A stretch of 64,000 nt of DNA from Pectobacterium colocasium (GCF_020181655.1 NZ_CP084032.1:4848019-4912018), one strand, 5' to 3'; numbered from the stretch's first letter, positions 24,490 to 35,366 are shown. Translations and numbers: made by a program. The notes: generated from the sequence alone by a model not told the origin.

Positions 24490-24653
24490 TGTCCTGTACG
24501 TTGGCCGATCCCCCGCAGGGTTTCCCAGAGTACAGAACAAAACATAATAATCCCCAACTCTCTACAAGGCTCGGGGAACCCGGAAAAACCGGAACAATCA
24601 GGTCTAAGACATCCCTGGTGACACAATATGTCACTTTTATAGGAATACCATCG

Positions 24654-26486
24654 ATGTGTGGAATTGTAGGCGCAGTTGCGCAACGTGATGTTGCTGAAAT
24701 TTTGTTGGAAGGTTTACGCCGTCTTGAGTATCGCGGCTATGACTCTGCGGGGCTGGCGGTTGTTGATGGCGAAGGCAATGTCGCCCGTTTACGCCGTCTG
24801 GGGAAAGTGCAGGTATTGTCTCAGGCAGCCGAAGAGTGCGATCTGCACGGCGGTACCGGTATCGCTCACACCCGTTGGGCAACGCACGGCGAACCTTCTG
24901 AAGCGAACGCACACCCGCATGTTTCTGAACATATCACTATCGTCCATAACGGCATTATCGAAAACCATGAGCCGCTGCGTGAGCTGATGATTGGTCGCGG
25001 TTATCGTTTTGTTTCTGAAACCGATACGGAAGTGGTTGCCCATCTGGTTCATTTTGAACAGCAGCAGAACGGTGGCGCTCTGGTTGATGTGGTTAAGCGT
25101 GTGATCCCACAGCTGCGCGGCGCCTATGGCATGGTGGTGCTGGATAACCGCGACCCAAGCGTATTAGTCGCTGCGCGCTCAGGTAGCCCGTTGGTGATTG
25201 GCCGTGGTGTGGGTGAGAATTTCATTGCCTCCGATCAACTGGCATTGCTGCCTGTGACGCGCCGCTTCATATTCCTGGAAGAAGGCGACGTGGCGGAGAT
25301 CACCCGTCGTGACGTGCGCGTGTTTGACAAATCAGGCCAGCTTGCTACACGCGAAGAAATTGAATCAAAAGTGAATTACGATGCGGGTGACAAAGGCGCA
25401 TATCGTCACTACATGCAGAAAGAGATCTACGAACAGCCGATGGCAATCAAGAACACCCTTGAAGGGCGTTTCAGCCACGGCGAGATTAATCTTTCTGAAT
25501 TAGGCCCGAAAGCGGATGAACTGCTGGCGAAGGTTGAACACGTTCAGATTATCGCCTGCGGGACGTCCTACAACTCTGGTATGGTTTCCCGCTACTGGTT
25601 TGAATCACTGGCGGGAATTCCGTGCGACGTAGAAATCGCCTCAGAATTCCGCTATCGCAAGCCTGCGGTGCGTAAGAACAGCCTGATGATTACCCTGTCT
25701 CAGTCCGGTGAAACGGCGGATACGCTGGCGGCGCTGCGTTTGTCTAAAGAACTGGGCTATCTGGGATCTCTGGCTATCTGTAACGTTGCGGGTTCCTCGC
25801 TGGTGCGTGAATCCGATCTGGCACTGATGACTAAAGCGGGCGTAGAGATTGGCGTGGCGTCGACCAAAGCCTTCACTACCCAGCTTACCGTTCTGCTGAT
25901 GTTGGTGGCGCGTGTTGGACGTCTGCGCGGCATGGATGCGCAGATTGAGCATGACATCGTTCATGGCTTACAGGCACTGCCAGCGCGTATTGAGCAGATG
26001 CTGTCTCAGGACAAGCTCATCGAATCTCTGGCGGAAGGCTTCTCTGACAAGCACCATGCGCTGTTCCTCGGCCGTGGCGATCAGTATCCGATCGCGATGG
26101 AGGGCGCGCTGAAGCTGAAAGAGATCTCTTACATCCACGCGGAAGCCTATGCGGCAGGCGAGCTGAAACACGGCCCGCTGGCGCTGATTGATGCGGACAT
26201 GCCGGTTGTGGTGGTGGCACCGAACAACGAACTGTTGGAGAAATTGAAATCCAACATCGAAGAAGTTCGGGCGCGCGGTGGTGAGCTGTATGTCTTTGCT
26301 GATGAAGATGCCGGCTTCACCAGCAGCGAAAATATGAAAATTATTCCGCTGCCGCACATCGAAGAAGTGATTGCGCCAATCTTCTATACGGTGCCGTTGC
26401 AGTTGCTGTCTTATCACGTCGCGCTGATTAAAGGCACCGATGTCGATCAGCCACGTAACCTGGCGAAATCCGTTACTGTTGAGTAA
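24654..26486 (+). CDS. glmS: GlmS, glutamine-fructose-6-phosphate aminotransferase
   Basis: GlmS makes glucosamine-6-phosphate from fructose-6-phosphate and glutamine, the first step to UDP-GlcNAc. The mature enzyme begins with catalytic Cys (MCGIVGAV), so the ATG at 24654 is the start; this gives 610 residues. The N-terminal glutaminase domain has RWATHGEPS and HNGIIENHE; two SIS sugar-isomerase domains follow ([28 protein letters not shown]). The C terminus [11 protein letters not shown] is the conserved stretch whose coding DNA is recognised by TnsD of Tn7. What looks like a Tn7-type end starts 25 bp after the stop. Confidence 0.97.
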   Translation: MCGIVGAVAQRDVAEILLEGLRRLEYRGYDSAGLAVVDGEGNVARLRRLGKVQVLSQAAEECDLHGGTGIAHTRWATHGEPSEANAHPHVSEHITIVHNGIIENHEPLRELMIGRGYRFVSETDTEVVAHLVHFEQQQNGGALVDVVKRVIPQLRGAYGMVVLDNRDPSVLVAARSGSPLVIGRGVGENFIASDQLALLPVTRRFIFLEEGDVAEITRRDVRVFDKSGQLATREEIESKVNYDAGDKGAYRHYMQKEIYEQPMAIKNTLEGRFSHGEINLSELGPKADELLAKVEHVQIIACGTSYNSGMVSRYWFESLAGIPCDVEIASEFRYRKPAVRKNSLMITLSQSGETADTLAALRLSKELGYLGSLAICNVAGSSLVRESDLALMTKAGVEIGVASTKAFTTQLTVLLMLVARVGRLRGMDAQIEHDIVHGLQALPARIEQMLSQDKLIESLAEGFSDKHHALFLGRGDQYPIAMEGALKLKEISYIHAEAYAAGELKHGPLALIDADMPVVVVAPNNELLEKLKSNIEEVRARGGELYVFADEDAGFTSSENMKIIPLPHIEEVIAPIFYTVPLQLLSYHVALIKGTDVDQPRNLAKSVTVE

Positions 26487-26511
26487 TGTTTAAAAAACGA
26501 AGGTAAATAGC

Positions 26512-26541
26512 TGTCGGGTGACAAAATATTTGTAAAATGAA
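26512..26541 (+). mobile_element. Remnant of a Tn7-family right end at attTn7
   Basis: The sequence TGTCGGGTGACAAAATA begins 25 bp after the glmS stop, where Tn7 inserts. It matches 14 of 17 bases of the Tn7 terminus as I remember it (TGTGGGCGGACAAAATA). The overlapping 22 bp at 26520-26541 resemble a TnsB-binding repeat of the Tn7 right end, which is the end that faces glmS. No further TnsB repeats follow, so most of the end is gone. No tns genes and no matching second end are visible. The comparison is from memory and needs an alignment. Confidence 0.6.
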
Positions 26542-26545
26542 AAAG

Positions 26546-26583
26546 CCCAGTAATGCTGATTAAAAAGCATACTGGGTTTTTTT
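26546..26583 (+). terminator. Intrinsic terminator downstream of glmS
   Basis: CCCAGTAATGCT and AGCATACTGGG pair with one bulged base around an A-rich loop, followed by seven T. It is the first good terminator after glmS. It lies just inside the putative Tn7-type end. Confidence 0.85.
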
Positions 26584-26604
26584 GGTTGATCGCAGTTTGG
26601 GTTG

Positions 26605-26775
26605 TGATCCTACCCACGTAATATGGACACATCCCTGAGCGAGATTTTCATTTTCAAATTGTTTCAAGCTGAGACCACTACAGGCATTGTGGTGTCGCCA
26701 GCGATTGTAATCGCACTCAATATAATTAAACACCGCCGTTCGCATTATTTCTCGACAGATGAAGCGCTCTCTGTG
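26605..26775 (-). pseudogene. C-terminal remnant of an IS3-family transposase (OrfB)
   Basis: In the minus frame the last part of an IS3-type integrase can be read: [20 protein letters not shown], then [20 protein letters not shown], ending near WVGS. This is the C-terminal end of the DDE integrase domain with the conserved YNRxRxH block. Everything upstream (the catalytic Asp residues and OrfA) is missing, and the frame runs on into unrelated sequence on both sides. It is a fossil, evidence of past insertion activity left of the Wadjet operon. Confidence 0.75.
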
Positions 26776-26904
26776 CATAGGATCAGTTAGCTTTGTGTTA
26801 GTTTGTAGATATTCATTTTTTGGGTGCTTTTCAATAGGTGGGTTCAGCTTTATAGTAATCAGTGGCCTCAGCCTGTAAAGAGAGATTCGTATGGGGGAAA
26901 AGGA

Positions 26905-28365
26905 TTGAACTTCCAAGGTTTGCAAGCCAAGTACCGGCGGCTATTTGCCGAGAACGCAGCTTGGAAGTTGTTAAAGGCCGATAATGCGCCTTATATCCTT
27001 GCGTTCATTGCTGCTCTCTTTTTGGAAGACAGTGAAGTTCCCTACGGTCGAGCTAGAATCTTGTTGGATGTTGAGATTGAACGCAGCCGCGAGCTCGGCA
27101 TTTGGCCAACCGAGATGTCGGCAGCCACTTATCTGAATCAATGGATTAAGAATGGCTGGTTACGAGAAATGGATGATTTACTGACTAAAACTGACGCCAG
27201 TGAAATAGCACTTAGATTCTGTAAAGGGCTCGATGAACGCAATTCAGGCACAACAGCCTCACATTTGCGTATTGTTCAAGAAGCCGTTCGTGACTTAGCG
27301 GTTGCAATTAGTCCTAACGTTGATGAGAGAGTGACTTTGCTTGAAAGCAAAAAGGCAGAGATTCAACGCGAAATCGAGGCGCTTCAAGCGGGGATTGTCC
27401 CGGTTCTAAGTGAGTCCGATCAAAGAGAGCGAATCCGTCAGATCTATCAACTGGCTTCAGTGCTGACGGGTGATTTTCGTCGTGTAGAGGACGAAATTAG
27501 GACTCTAGATAGAGAACTCAGGATTCAGATTATAGAAGGTGACATCTCTCGTGGGGATGTGCTGCTCTCCGTAATGGAAAGAGAAGCATTGCTTTCTACT
27601 ACAGAAGCAGGAAGTGCGTTTGAAGGCTTTTTTCAGTTGCTGTGTGATCAAAACCGCTCAATGGAATTTCGTGAGCAGCTCCGTAGCATTCTTAGTAGAC
27701 CGGTCGGTCAGCAATTATCCAGTAGTCAGCATCAGTTTCTTAGTCACCTTATGCGTGAGCTGAGCCGCGAGAGCGAAAGGGTTTTTCGTGTCAGGCGGCG
27801 TACTGAAGAGAGCCTGCGTTCCTATATAGAAAGTGGCGCTGCTGCCGAAAATCAGGCGGTTGATAGATTGCTTTCAAAGCTAGAAAGACAAGCTGTATTG
27901 CTGCGTGATGAAGGCTTCGATTTGACAACGGAAACGGTACTTAGTCTCCCTGTTGGTCCTATAGAAATTAAATCCCCTGAATCGATCAAATTAAGAACCC
28001 CGGACGACAAGCTCGATACATCGGGTGTTGAAGAAAACGCCAATAGAAGAGAACCAAGTGCTCACGTGCTTGACTGTCTCGATGCTGTTCAAGTAAGACA
28101 GGTGGCTTATCAGGTCCTTAACACCCTGAGAAAACATGGCCCGATGTCGATTGCCAGGCTTGTAGACGAAACCCCGTTGACGTCAGGGCTGGAGGAACTG
28201 GTCGCGTATTTGCGAGTAGCAAAAGCGGTGAATGCGACCATGCTAGATGAAAAAGAGGATGTAATCGTAGTTGATAAGCAAGGCGTTAAGCTGAAAGCGT
28301 CTATACCTACCTATCTATTAACTGCCGAACTATTCCCAGAAGACATCGATGAACTTACCCTCTAG
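26905..28365 (+). CDS. jetA: JetA, Wadjet kleisin-like subunit (DUF3375)
   Basis: JetA is the MukF/kleisin-like subunit of type I Wadjet, which recognises and destroys small circular DNA such as plasmids. The N-terminal winged-helix region has the DUF3375 pattern ([26 protein letters not shown]). Long charged helices fill the middle (about 150-370), and a C-terminal winged helix ends near [10 protein letters not shown] prefer the TTG at 26905 (486 residues), preceded by a purine-rich GGGGGAAAAGGA, because DUF3375 proteins begin close to this point. The frame is open back to an ATG at 26824, which would add 27 atypical residues. Arg codons AGA and AGG are frequent, unlike the core genes. jetB follows after 20 nt. 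Confidence 0.88.
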   Translation: MNFQGLQAKYRRLFAENAAWKLLKADNAPYILAFIAALFLEDSEVPYGRARILLDVEIERSRELGIWPTEMSAATYLNQWIKNGWLREMDDLLTKTDASEIALRFCKGLDERNSGTTASHLRIVQEAVRDLAVAISPNVDERVTLLESKKAEIQREIEALQAGIVPVLSESDQRERIRQIYQLASVLTGDFRRVEDEIRTLDRELRIQIIEGDISRGDVLLSVMEREALLSTTEAGSAFEGFFQLLCDQNRSMEFREQLRSILSRPVGQQLSSSQHQFLSHLMRELSRESERVFRVRRRTEESLRSYIESGAAAENQAVDRLLSKLERQAVLLRDEGFDLTTETVLSLPVGPIEIKSPESIKLRTPDDKLDTSGVEENANRREPSAHVLDCLDAVQVRQVAYQVLNTLRKHGPMSIARLVDETPLTSGLEELVAYLRVAKAVNATMLDEKEDVIVVDKQGVKLKASIPTYLLTAELFPEDIDELTL

Positions 28366-28385
28366 CGGGTAGCAAAGGAAAGCCA

Positions 28386-29249
28386 ATGACGAACAACACG
28401 CCACCCAATAGCTTCTTCTCGATGGTAACAGGCAAATCCGATCAAGAGCTACATAACGAAGGCAATGAAGGAAACAGCGAGGTATCGGATGATCCCCATA
28501 ATTTAAATGATCCAATTCCCAAAGTTCCGAATCGAGACTTTGAAGACCAGTCTTTGGAAAGCGACGGGGCGGGGTTAATAACGGAGAGCGCCAAATTCAG
28601 TGATTCTGAAATGCCTCATGATACCCGGCGAGTTTTGGTTCATCTGATGCGGCAGGGCTCCATTATGGCATCACAAAAACCGAAACTATTTGAACAGCTT
28701 TGCCGTTATGAATTGGCGATACGGAAGCATCTATCTGAAGTTTACCTCCAACTGGTACTTGATCAGAAATCTGGTGTGGCATTCGTGGCCAGTACTCTCT
28801 CAGAGTATGTTGGCAATATCGAAGATGATGGGTTGGAAGATGAGGCGTCAGATTCTGACGAATCAGCCACCTTGATCCCAAAGCGTACCCTTTCCCTGTT
28901 TGATACATTGATACTACTTGTTTTAAGAAAGCATTATCAGGATCGAGAGTCGGCAGGAGAACAAAAAATTACGATTGATATCGAACGTTTAGAATCCTAT
29001 CTGACGCCTTTCCTTCCGATAACTGACCACGCGTCAAAAGATCGAAAAAAGCTACTGATTAGAGTAAAAGAGATGGTTAAGCGGAAAGTTTTGTCGACGA
29101 TCAGAGGCGAAGAAGATCGATACGAAATCACCCCCATCATTCGTTACGTAGTGAATGCCAGTTTTTTAGAGACAATGTTGACTGAATACACTGCGCTAGC
29201 CCTAGAGCAACTCAACGAAACAGGTCGTGCGGGAAGAGATCAGAAATGA
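28386..29249 (+). CDS. jetB: JetB, Wadjet KITE-like subunit (DUF4194)
   Basis: JetB is the MukE/KITE-like winged-helix subunit that joins JetA and JetC. The first 75 or so residues are acidic, low in complexity and probably disordered. The DUF4194 domain follows (about 80-285), with [17 protein letters not shown] and a C-terminal winged helix ([25 protein letters not shown]). It is 287 residues long. Its stop overlaps the jetC start by 4 nt (ATGA), giving translational coupling. The role rests on the fixed jetABCD order and the domain pattern. Confidence 0.87.
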   Translation: MTNNTPPNSFFSMVTGKSDQELHNEGNEGNSEVSDDPHNLNDPIPKVPNRDFEDQSLESDGAGLITESAKFSDSEMPHDTRRVLVHLMRQGSIMASQKPKLFEQLCRYELAIRKHLSEVYLQLVLDQKSGVAFVASTLSEYVGNIEDDGLEDEASDSDESATLIPKRTLSLFDTLILLVLRKHYQDRESAGEQKITIDIERLESYLTPFLPITDHASKDRKKLLIRVKEMVKRKVLSTIRGEEDRYEITPIIRYVVNASFLETMLTEYTALALEQLNETGRAGRDQK

Positions 29250-32200
29250 CTGCTGATTTATTCGAAAACTTAGCTAAGTCTTCTACCAATGATATCGGTG
29301 ACTCAATACCAAGTAATGATTTGTTTTCTCAGGGGCAAATAAGGTTGTCTGAACTATCAGTGTTCAACTGGGGGTCTTTTCATGGGTTACATACTGCTGC
29401 TATTGACCCGGAAGGAACATTGGTAACGGGAGACAATGGTGCCGGAAAGTCGACTTTTATTGATGGGTTGATGGCTCTTCTTCTGCCGGCAGGCAAAGCA
29501 ATATTCAATGTCGCCGCAGCACAAGGTGATCGCTCCGACCGTTCTCTCTTATCTTATATGCGGGGAAGTTTTGGTTCGGCTCATGATGGAGCTTCAACCC
29601 GTGTAAAAAGCAAACGGGAAAAGGGCGTTGTTACCGGCCTGAGAGCACTTTATCGAGCTGACGATGATTCATGTATCACTTTAGCGGTGCTTTTCTGGAC
29701 TACAAGCGCGACAAATACACTGGGTGATGTAAAGCGTGTTTATCTTGTCGCCAAGCGTAATCTCCAACTTAAAGAGCTTCTCGATGCCTTTGGTGAAGGT
29801 AATACGAGGCAACTCAAACAGTGGTTACGGGACGATCCTGCCATAACAGATTGCGACAGTAATTTCTCAGATTATCAGGAGCTATACCGAAAGCATCTCT
29901 ATATGGACAACAAGAACGCCCCTGCATTGTTGTCGCGAGCGCTTGGTTTAAAAAAGATTGATGATCTAACCAAGCTAATACGTGAGTTAGTGCTCGAACC
30001 AAGTGGTGTAAAAGAGGATGCGAAAAATGTTGTGGAGGAATTTGCCGACCTCGTAGCAATACATGAACAGCTGATTGATGCGAAAGAGCAGTACAGCCAT
30101 TTAAGCAGATTGCCTGAGCTGGCCGATTCCATCGCAAAGGCCACCAAGTCCCTTGATTCACTCCTGCTGGAAAAAAGTAACCTAGCGACGTACTTTGGTG
30201 AGGCGCTTTCCATTCTTTGGGCGGAGAAGCTAGAAGATATAGATAAAGCGCTGGATTCAATATCAAGAGAAATTAACCGTGTAGAAATCGACGAAAGTGA
30301 TGCCCAGTCATCCGTTGAGAAGAGGCATGAAGAATATCTGAATCTTGGTGGCGATAAAATTGAATCACTGAAAAACGAGATTAAATATATTAGAGGCAAG
30401 CTTGATGATGTAATTCAGGTTTCATCTAAATATCAGGTTGATTGCCGAAGACTTAGTTTGAATTCGGAGATTAATGAAGGCGTTTTTTTCACTAACAAGA
30501 GCACGGCAATCGAGAATTTTGCCAAAATTGAAGAAGACACTAAGCAGGCACAAGATCACTTTGGTGATGTTGCCGCTCAGTTAAGTGAGCAACAGAAAAA
30601 TTTAAATGCGATTAAAGGCGAGATTCTGGAGATAGAGGCTCGTCCAGATTCAAATATCGATGTTCGTTACCAGAAGCTCCGAGATGAAATGATTGAATCA
30701 CTTGACTTGCCAAGCGAGGAACTTGTTTTCATCGGTGAGTTGCTGGATGTCAAAGATGACGAAAAGCCATGGCAAGGGGCCATTGAGCGGGCACTGGGTG
30801 GACTAAAAACGACTATGCTTGTGCCCCAAAAGAATTACTCGATGGTCACGCGCTGGCTCAATGTTAGACATACTGGTTTGCATGTACGGGCTCAAATTGT
30901 CTCTCAAGTTCGAACAGATCAAAAATCCACAGGTTTCACTGAATTCAGTGAGCGGGGTTATCTTCGCAAATTGATATGGAAAGACCATGCGTATCGAGAT
31001 TGGTTGAAAAGTCATTTGCACAATTTTGATTTACAGTGTGTGTCTGGCACGGATGAACTTGATGCCACTCCATTTTCAATGACTAGGGAAGGCCTTGTGC
31101 ATATGGAGCGAGGCCGTTTTGAGAAAAAAGACCAGCGGAAGATAGATGATCGAAGAAGTTGGAGTCTTGGATTCTCGAACAAATCGCGCCTGGCGCTGCT
31201 AAATACAGATAAAGGGTCTGCGGAACTTCGTTTGTCTGAGTTGGATAAGACTTTAAGTGAGGCAAGAGAAGCACTCAATAAAAACGCTGAGAGAGCTAAT
31301 CTCTGGGAACGTCTGAGCTCGTACACCTGGGAACAGGTCAATGCACCATACTGGCAAAGACGTTTGGAAAGTGTGCAAGCTGATCTGGATGAACTGGAAA
31401 AATCGGGTGGCAACCTTGAAGTGGCCAGAAGTCGGTGGGATACGGCTAAAGAACACCTGAAAAAGATTCAGGAAAGCAAGGGGCAGCTTTTAACGAAGAA
31501 AGGGTCACTAGGGAACGATAAATCTCATGCTCAAGAACAGTTGGACAAATATCAGCAGCTAGCCGCCGCCGGAATGACAGATGGCGTCAGGCAATTGCTT
31601 CAATCAAGGGTGGGCGAGATTCGGTTAGATGATGCCCATCGACAAGCGAACTTTGAAAAAGCCATTGATGGTGAATTAGACAAGATACGTTCCTCTAAGA
31701 GCACAGCGGAGAATGTCGCAAACGGGATAATGGGGTCGTTCCGAGGAAAGGATAAATGGCAACCTATCACTGTTGACTGGCCTACAGGGCTGGAAGGATT
31801 GCAATATTATCTGGAACACTATACCTATATTGAGACGGAAGGGCTACCAGAGCTAATTGATCAGTTTAAAGAGCGATTGAACAAGCATGCCACTCAATCA
31901 TTGGCTCGCATCAAGACAAAGCTTGAATCTGAAAGAGAAGATATTTTAGAAAGAATAGATACGATCAACCAGGTTTTGAAGCGCACTGAATTTAAACAAG
32001 GAAGCCATTTAAGGCTGGGTTCCAAGCGTGAAAAATATCCACATGTGCTGGAATTTGAGCGAAAAGTCAGAAGTGCACTGAGTCAAGCAACGAGTGATGA
32101 CCATGAAGCTCGATTCAGGCTCTTGTCTGACGTGGTTGATATTCTTGATAAGGCGAGTGCACCGGGCACATCCACCAATGAAGAAAGCAAGAGGCTTCTG

Positions 32201-32707
32201 GACCCGCGTTATCAGATGTCATTTTTTGCTGAAGAGATTGACTCGCATACGCTTGAAGTTCGAGATGTGCTTGAATCAAGCAGTGGAAAGTCTGGTGGTG
32301 AGAAAGAGTCATTTGCTGGCACTATCGTTGCGGCAAGCCTTGCTTATGTATTAACACCGGATGGGTACGACAGGCCAATTTACTGCACTGTGTTTCTGGA
32401 TGAGGCGTTTTCTAATACCGCAGAGGCTGTCAGTCGTCGAGTTATTAGAGTATTCAAGGAATTGCATATACACGTTAATTTGATTACGCCTTATAAAAAC
32501 CTCAACCTGGCAAGGGAGTCTGCACGATCGCTACTTATTGCTGAGCGTGACTCAGCACTCCATGAAAGTCATTTGTGCGAAGTCACATGGGAAGAAATAG
32601 ATCAGCGCATGGCTCATCAGAAGGAATCAGCCCAGTTAAAGGAAATAGCTGGTGAAATCGAGCTGAAAGAGTTGCGAAACACGGAAGTTGAGCCTAGTGA
32701 TGTCTGA
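29246..32707 (+). CDS. jetC: JetC, Wadjet SMC-like ATPase
   Basis: JetC is the MukB/SMC-like motor that extrudes DNA loops and so senses circle size. Over 1153 residues it shows an N-terminal head with Walker [10 protein letters not shown] (Lys68), long coiled-coil arms (about 270-490 and 650-1000) with a hinge-like middle around 500-640, and a C-terminal head with the ABC signature [13 protein letters not shown] (Ser1016) and Walker [10 protein letters not shown] (Asp1052, catalytic Glu1053). All ATPase motifs are intact. It overlaps jetB by 4 nt and jetD by 8 nt. Codon use is more AT-rich than in the surrounding core genes, in keeping with horizontal origin. Confidence 0.93.
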   Translation: MTADLFENLAKSSTNDIGDSIPSNDLFSQGQIRLSELSVFNWGSFHGLHTAAIDPEGTLVTGDNGAGKSTFIDGLMALLLPAGKAIFNVAAAQGDRSDRSLLSYMRGSFGSAHDGASTRVKSKREKGVVTGLRALYRADDDSCITLAVLFWTTSATNTLGDVKRVYLVAKRNLQLKELLDAFGEGNTRQLKQWLRDDPAITDCDSNFSDYQELYRKHLYMDNKNAPALLSRALGLKKIDDLTKLIRELVLEPSGVKEDAKNVVEEFADLVAIHEQLIDAKEQYSHLSRLPELADSIAKATKSLDSLLLEKSNLATYFGEALSILWAEKLEDIDKALDSISREINRVEIDESDAQSSVEKRHEEYLNLGGDKIESLKNEIKYIRGKLDDVIQVSSKYQVDCRRLSLNSEINEGVFFTNKSTAIENFAKIEEDTKQAQDHFGDVAAQLSEQQKNLNAIKGEILEIEARPDSNIDVRYQKLRDEMIESLDLPSEELVFIGELLDVKDDEKPWQGAIERALGGLKTTMLVPQKNYSMVTRWLNVRHTGLHVRAQIVSQVRTDQKSTGFTEFSERGYLRKLIWKDHAYRDWLKSHLHNFDLQCVSGTDELDATPFSMTREGLVHMERGRFEKKDQRKIDDRRSWSLGFSNKSRLALLNTDKGSAELRLSELDKTLSEAREALNKNAERANLWERLSSYTWEQVNAPYWQRRLESVQADLDELEKSGGNLEVARSRWDTAKEHLKKIQESKGQLLTKKGSLGNDKSHAQEQLDKYQQLAAAGMTDGVRQLLQSRVGEIRLDDAHRQANFEKAIDGELDKIRSSKSTAENVANGIMGSFRGKDKWQPITVDWPTGLEGLQYYLEHYTYIETEGLPELIDQFKERLNKHATQSLARIKTKLESEREDILERIDTINQVLKRTEFKQGSHLRLGSKREKYPHVLEFERKVRSALSQATSDDHEARFRLLSDVVDILDKASAPGTSTNEESKRLLDPRYQMSFFAEEIDSHTLEVRDVLESSSGKSGGEKESFAGTIVAASLAYVLTPDGYDRPIYCTVFLDEAFSNTAEAVSRRVIRVFKELHIHVNLITPYKNLNLARESARSLLIAERDSALHESHLCEVTWEEIDQRMAHQKESAQLKEIAGEIELKELRNTEVEPSDV

Positions 32708-33965
32708 AACAAATAGTCGACCACCATGGGGGCTTCTCCAGCAAGATGCCGTTGAAGTACTGAAGGCTAAGTATTGGAATAATAGAAAGACTTTAAAGAG
32801 TTTGCTTATTGGTAAGACCGAATTTCCGATACAGATATCTCTGAAGCCGCCAAAAGGAAATGCAGCCCTGAATAATATCATTCATTTTCAGGAGTTTGTG
32901 GATTCCTGGAAGTCGTTTTGCGAACAGGCTGCATATGAGTCCATACAAGTTAACGTCCGTTGGGATACCGTAACATTTAGATCGCTTTCTGAGCAGAAAG
33001 TGCCAACCTATTTGACAATACCTGATATCAGCTCGCTTGCTCAAATGCTTGGTGATGAGGCAGGGAAACAGCTTAGAAACTGGCAGTCCAGAATTGCAAA
33101 TATCTTTGATTCACTCTCCATAGAACTTGCTAAATGCACTGTCCACTCAATAAGGCCAACCTATGAGCGTGAATTGTTCTCCGTACTCATTTCGAATCTG
33201 GAAACCTTATCCGGTTTTAGTGATTCAGACATGCAATTGCTAGTTAAACTCATTCCTCAGTTTCACAAAGGCATGGGGAGTGGATGTTATTTAAGGGCTC
33301 TTCCTGTCATATTTGTCGATACCAAATTCATAGAGAAAAATCTGGGGTTTATTGAGTCAGTTACCGCAGCCATCATCGATTGCTCTGCAAAGGAAATGGG
33401 GCTTTTGAGTTGGCTGGATTGCAGAGATAAGCCAAAAGATTGGTTGTTAGTAAGGCCGTTGTGTAAAAACACTGCGGATTCCCTCGGAGGTCTGCCAGTG
33501 TTACGAATGTCGTCTGAAACATTATTAGGCTTCGAGTTGCCTGCTAAAAATATTCTTGTGATTGAGAATGAGCAGTCGTGCCTGTCTCTCGATAATATCC
33601 CTGACACGATCGCTGTGTCGGGAGGAGGCAAGAACGTTTCATGGATGAGGGCTGATTGGCTTGGCAATAAGCGAGTTGCCTATTGGGGTGATATTGATTC
33701 TGAAGGGCTTGCCATACTCAGTGATGTTCGCAGTAAGTTGAGTACGGTTATCCCGCTGATGATGGATTTGGAGACCGTTGAGGCCTACCGAGATAGGATG
33801 GTTGACGAGCCAGAATCGTTAGCTAGAGAGCCCGTTGCATTGACTGACCGGGAACTGATGCTCTTTAGAATGCTGCGCAATGGTGATTACGGCTGTACGC
33901 GTTTAGAACAAGAGCGTTTGCCGATGGATTTTGTCCACGAGAAAGTGCGGCAGTGGGCTGGCTAA
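32700..33965 (+). CDS. jetD: JetD, Wadjet nuclease subunit (DUF3322-DUF2220)
   Basis: JetD cuts the DNA that JetABC has captured; it is related to topoisomerase VI subunit A. The N-terminal DUF3322 region (about 1-190) is followed by a DUF2220 Toprim-type domain. The Toprim metal ligands look intact: Glu in ILVIENEQ (Glu289) and the Asp pair in YWGDIDSEGL (Asp331, Asp333). I chose the ATG at 32700 ([10 protein letters not shown]; 421 residues), which overlaps the jetC stop by 8 nt; an ATG four codons earlier is possible. The end of the operon is followed directly by an IS256-type fragment. Confidence 0.9.
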   Translation: MSETNSRPPWGLLQQDAVEVLKAKYWNNRKTLKSLLIGKTEFPIQISLKPPKGNAALNNIIHFQEFVDSWKSFCEQAAYESIQVNVRWDTVTFRSLSEQKVPTYLTIPDISSLAQMLGDEAGKQLRNWQSRIANIFDSLSIELAKCTVHSIRPTYERELFSVLISNLETLSGFSDSDMQLLVKLIPQFHKGMGSGCYLRALPVIFVDTKFIEKNLGFIESVTAAIIDCSAKEMGLLSWLDCRDKPKDWLLVRPLCKNTADSLGGLPVLRMSSETLLGFELPAKNILVIENEQSCLSLDNIPDTIAVSGGGKNVSWMRADWLGNKRVAYWGDIDSEGLAILSDVRSKLSTVIPLMMDLETVEAYRDRMVDEPESLAREPVALTDRELMLFRMLRNGDYGCTRLEQERLPMDFVHEKVRQWAG

Positions 33966-34001
33966 GTGGGACTGTCATTAATTGCGTGTTTAAGGCATAA
34001 C

Positions 34002-34150
34002 ATGCCTTGCAAGACGAAGACCGCACCGCCGGTATTGCCGGTGATTCCAGCCGAGCTGCTTGAGCCGTTCGGCAATGGCTTGATGACGACTGAAGCCATC
34101 AATGCAGCGACGCTGGCCCTGAAGAACGCCTTGATTGAACGGGCGCTGGC
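34002..34150 (+). pseudogene. N-terminal remnant of an IS256-family (mutator) transposase
   Basis: The frame reads MPCKTKTAPPVLPVIPAELL, followed by MTTEAINAATLALKNALIERALAG, which is the typical start of a Proteobacterial IS256-family transposase. The similarity stops after about 49 residues, before the usual HLGY block, and the rest of the roughly 400-residue protein is absent. It marks the right edge of the foreign island, since the pstS Pho boxes begin 35 bp later. Confidence 0.7.
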
Positions 34151-34184
34151 TGGTTGCCCCTGGATTTTCCTGTCCACGGCCTAC

Positions 34185-34235
34185 TTGTCATAAAACTGTC
34201 ATATTTCGTACATTTTACTGTCACTAAATTGTCCT
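34185..34235 (+). promoter_or_regulatory. Two PhoB boxes upstream of pstS
   Basis: TTGTCATAAAACTGTCAT (34185-34202) and CTGTCACTAAATTGTCCT (34218-34235) each match the 18-bp Pho box (two CTGTCA-type direct repeats 11 bp apart). They are spaced 33 bp apart, three helical turns. The arrangement and much of the sequence equal the E. coli pstS promoter. PhoB~P would activate the pst operon when phosphate is scarce. Confidence 0.9.
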
Positions 34236-34325
34236 ATTTTTCCTCCTGCGAACTACACTCTGATTTGACAACTCTGATTGATAACGGCTCTACGTCGACA
34301 CGTCGAGTATCCCACAGGAGGGATT

Positions 34326-35366
34326 ATGAAACTGATGCGTACCACTCTTGCCAGTGTTGTTGCGGCAACCTTTTCTCTGACGGCATTCTCTGCTTTTGCT
34401 GCTGCTAACCTCACCGGTGCCGGTGCGACATTCCCTGCGCCTGTTTATGCCAAATGGGCTGACTCTTATCAAAAAGAAACCGGTAATAAAGTTAACTATC
34501 AAGGCATCGGTTCTTCTGGCGGTGTAAAACAGATTATCGCTAAAACGGTAGACTTCGGTGCTTCTGATGCGCCGCTGGCTGACGACAAATTAGCACAGGA
34601 TGGTTTATTCCAGTTCCCTACCGTTATCGGTGGCGTGGTACTGGCAGTGAACGTTCCTGGTATCAAATCTGGCGAATTGACGCTGGATGGCAAAACACTG
34701 GGTGATATCTACCTGGGCAACATCAAAAAATGGAACGACCCGGCAATCACCAAACTGAACCCGAATGCCAAGCTGCCGGATCAGGATATCGCTGTTGTTC
34801 GTCGTGCTGACGGTTCTGGTACCTCTTTCGTGTTCACCAGCTACCTGGCGAAAGTGAATGCTGAGTGGAAAGAGAAAGTCGGTTCTGGCTCTACCGTTAA
34901 CTGGCCAACCGGTCTGGGCGGTAAAGGTAACGATGGTATCGCCGCGTTCGTACAGCGTCTGCCTGGTTCTATCGGTTACGTAGAATATGCGTATGCCAAG
35001 CAGAACAACCTGGCTTACACCAAACTGATTTCTGCCGATGGTAAGCCAGTTAGCCCGACTGAACAGAGCTTCAGCAACGCGGCTAAAGAGATCGACTGGA
35101 GCAAATCTTTTGCTCAGGATCTGACCAACCAGAAAGGCGCGGATGCGTGGCCAATCACGTCAACTACTTTCATTCTGGTTCACACCAAGCAGGATAAACC
35201 TGAGCAGGGCGCTGAAGTGTTGAAATTCTTCGACTGGGCGTTCAAGAAAGGTGGCGAGCAGGCAACTGCTCTGGATTACGCCACACTGCCAAAAGAAGTG
35301 GTTGAGCAAATCCGTGCTGCCTGGAAAACCCAGGTAAAAGACAGCAACGGTAAAGCGCTGTACTAA
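34326..35366 (+). CDS. pstS: PstS, periplasmic phosphate-binding protein
   Basis: PstS captures phosphate in the periplasm for the high-affinity Pst ABC importer. A signal peptide lies at residues 1-25 ([10 protein letters not shown] through FSAFA, cleavage before AANLTGAG). Phosphate-binding segments [26 protein letters not shown] and [12 protein letters not shown] are conserved. I chose the ATG at 34326 (346 residues, the E. coli length), preceded by AGGAGG. It leads the pstSCAB-phoU operon behind two Pho boxes. The foreign island ends just upstream but leaves this promoter intact. Confidence 0.97.
   Translation: MKLMRTTLASVVAATFSLTAFSAFAAANLTGAGATFPAPVYAKWADSYQKETGNKVNYQGIGSSGGVKQIIAKTVDFGASDAPLADDKLAQDGLFQFPTVIGGVVLAVNVPGIKSGELTLDGKTLGDIYLGNIKKWNDPAITKLNPNAKLPDQDIAVVRRADGSGTSFVFTSYLAKVNAEWKEKVGSGSTVNWPTGLGGKGNDGIAAFVQRLPGSIGYVEYAYAKQNNLAYTKLISADGKPVSPTEQSFSNAAKEIDWSKSFAQDLTNQKGADAWPITSTTFILVHTKQDKPEQGAEVLKFFDWAFKKGGEQATALDYATLPKEVVEQIRAAWKTQVKDSNGKALY

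Noticed and set aside
26546..26583. The glmS terminator hairpin as part of a CRISPR-like or attC-like array
   Set aside because: It is single, is followed by a T-run and has no spacer or repeat partners.
32094..32354. An extra small gene inside jetC
   Set aside because: It is an out-of-frame shadow of the JetC ATPase head, which is well supported in its own frame.
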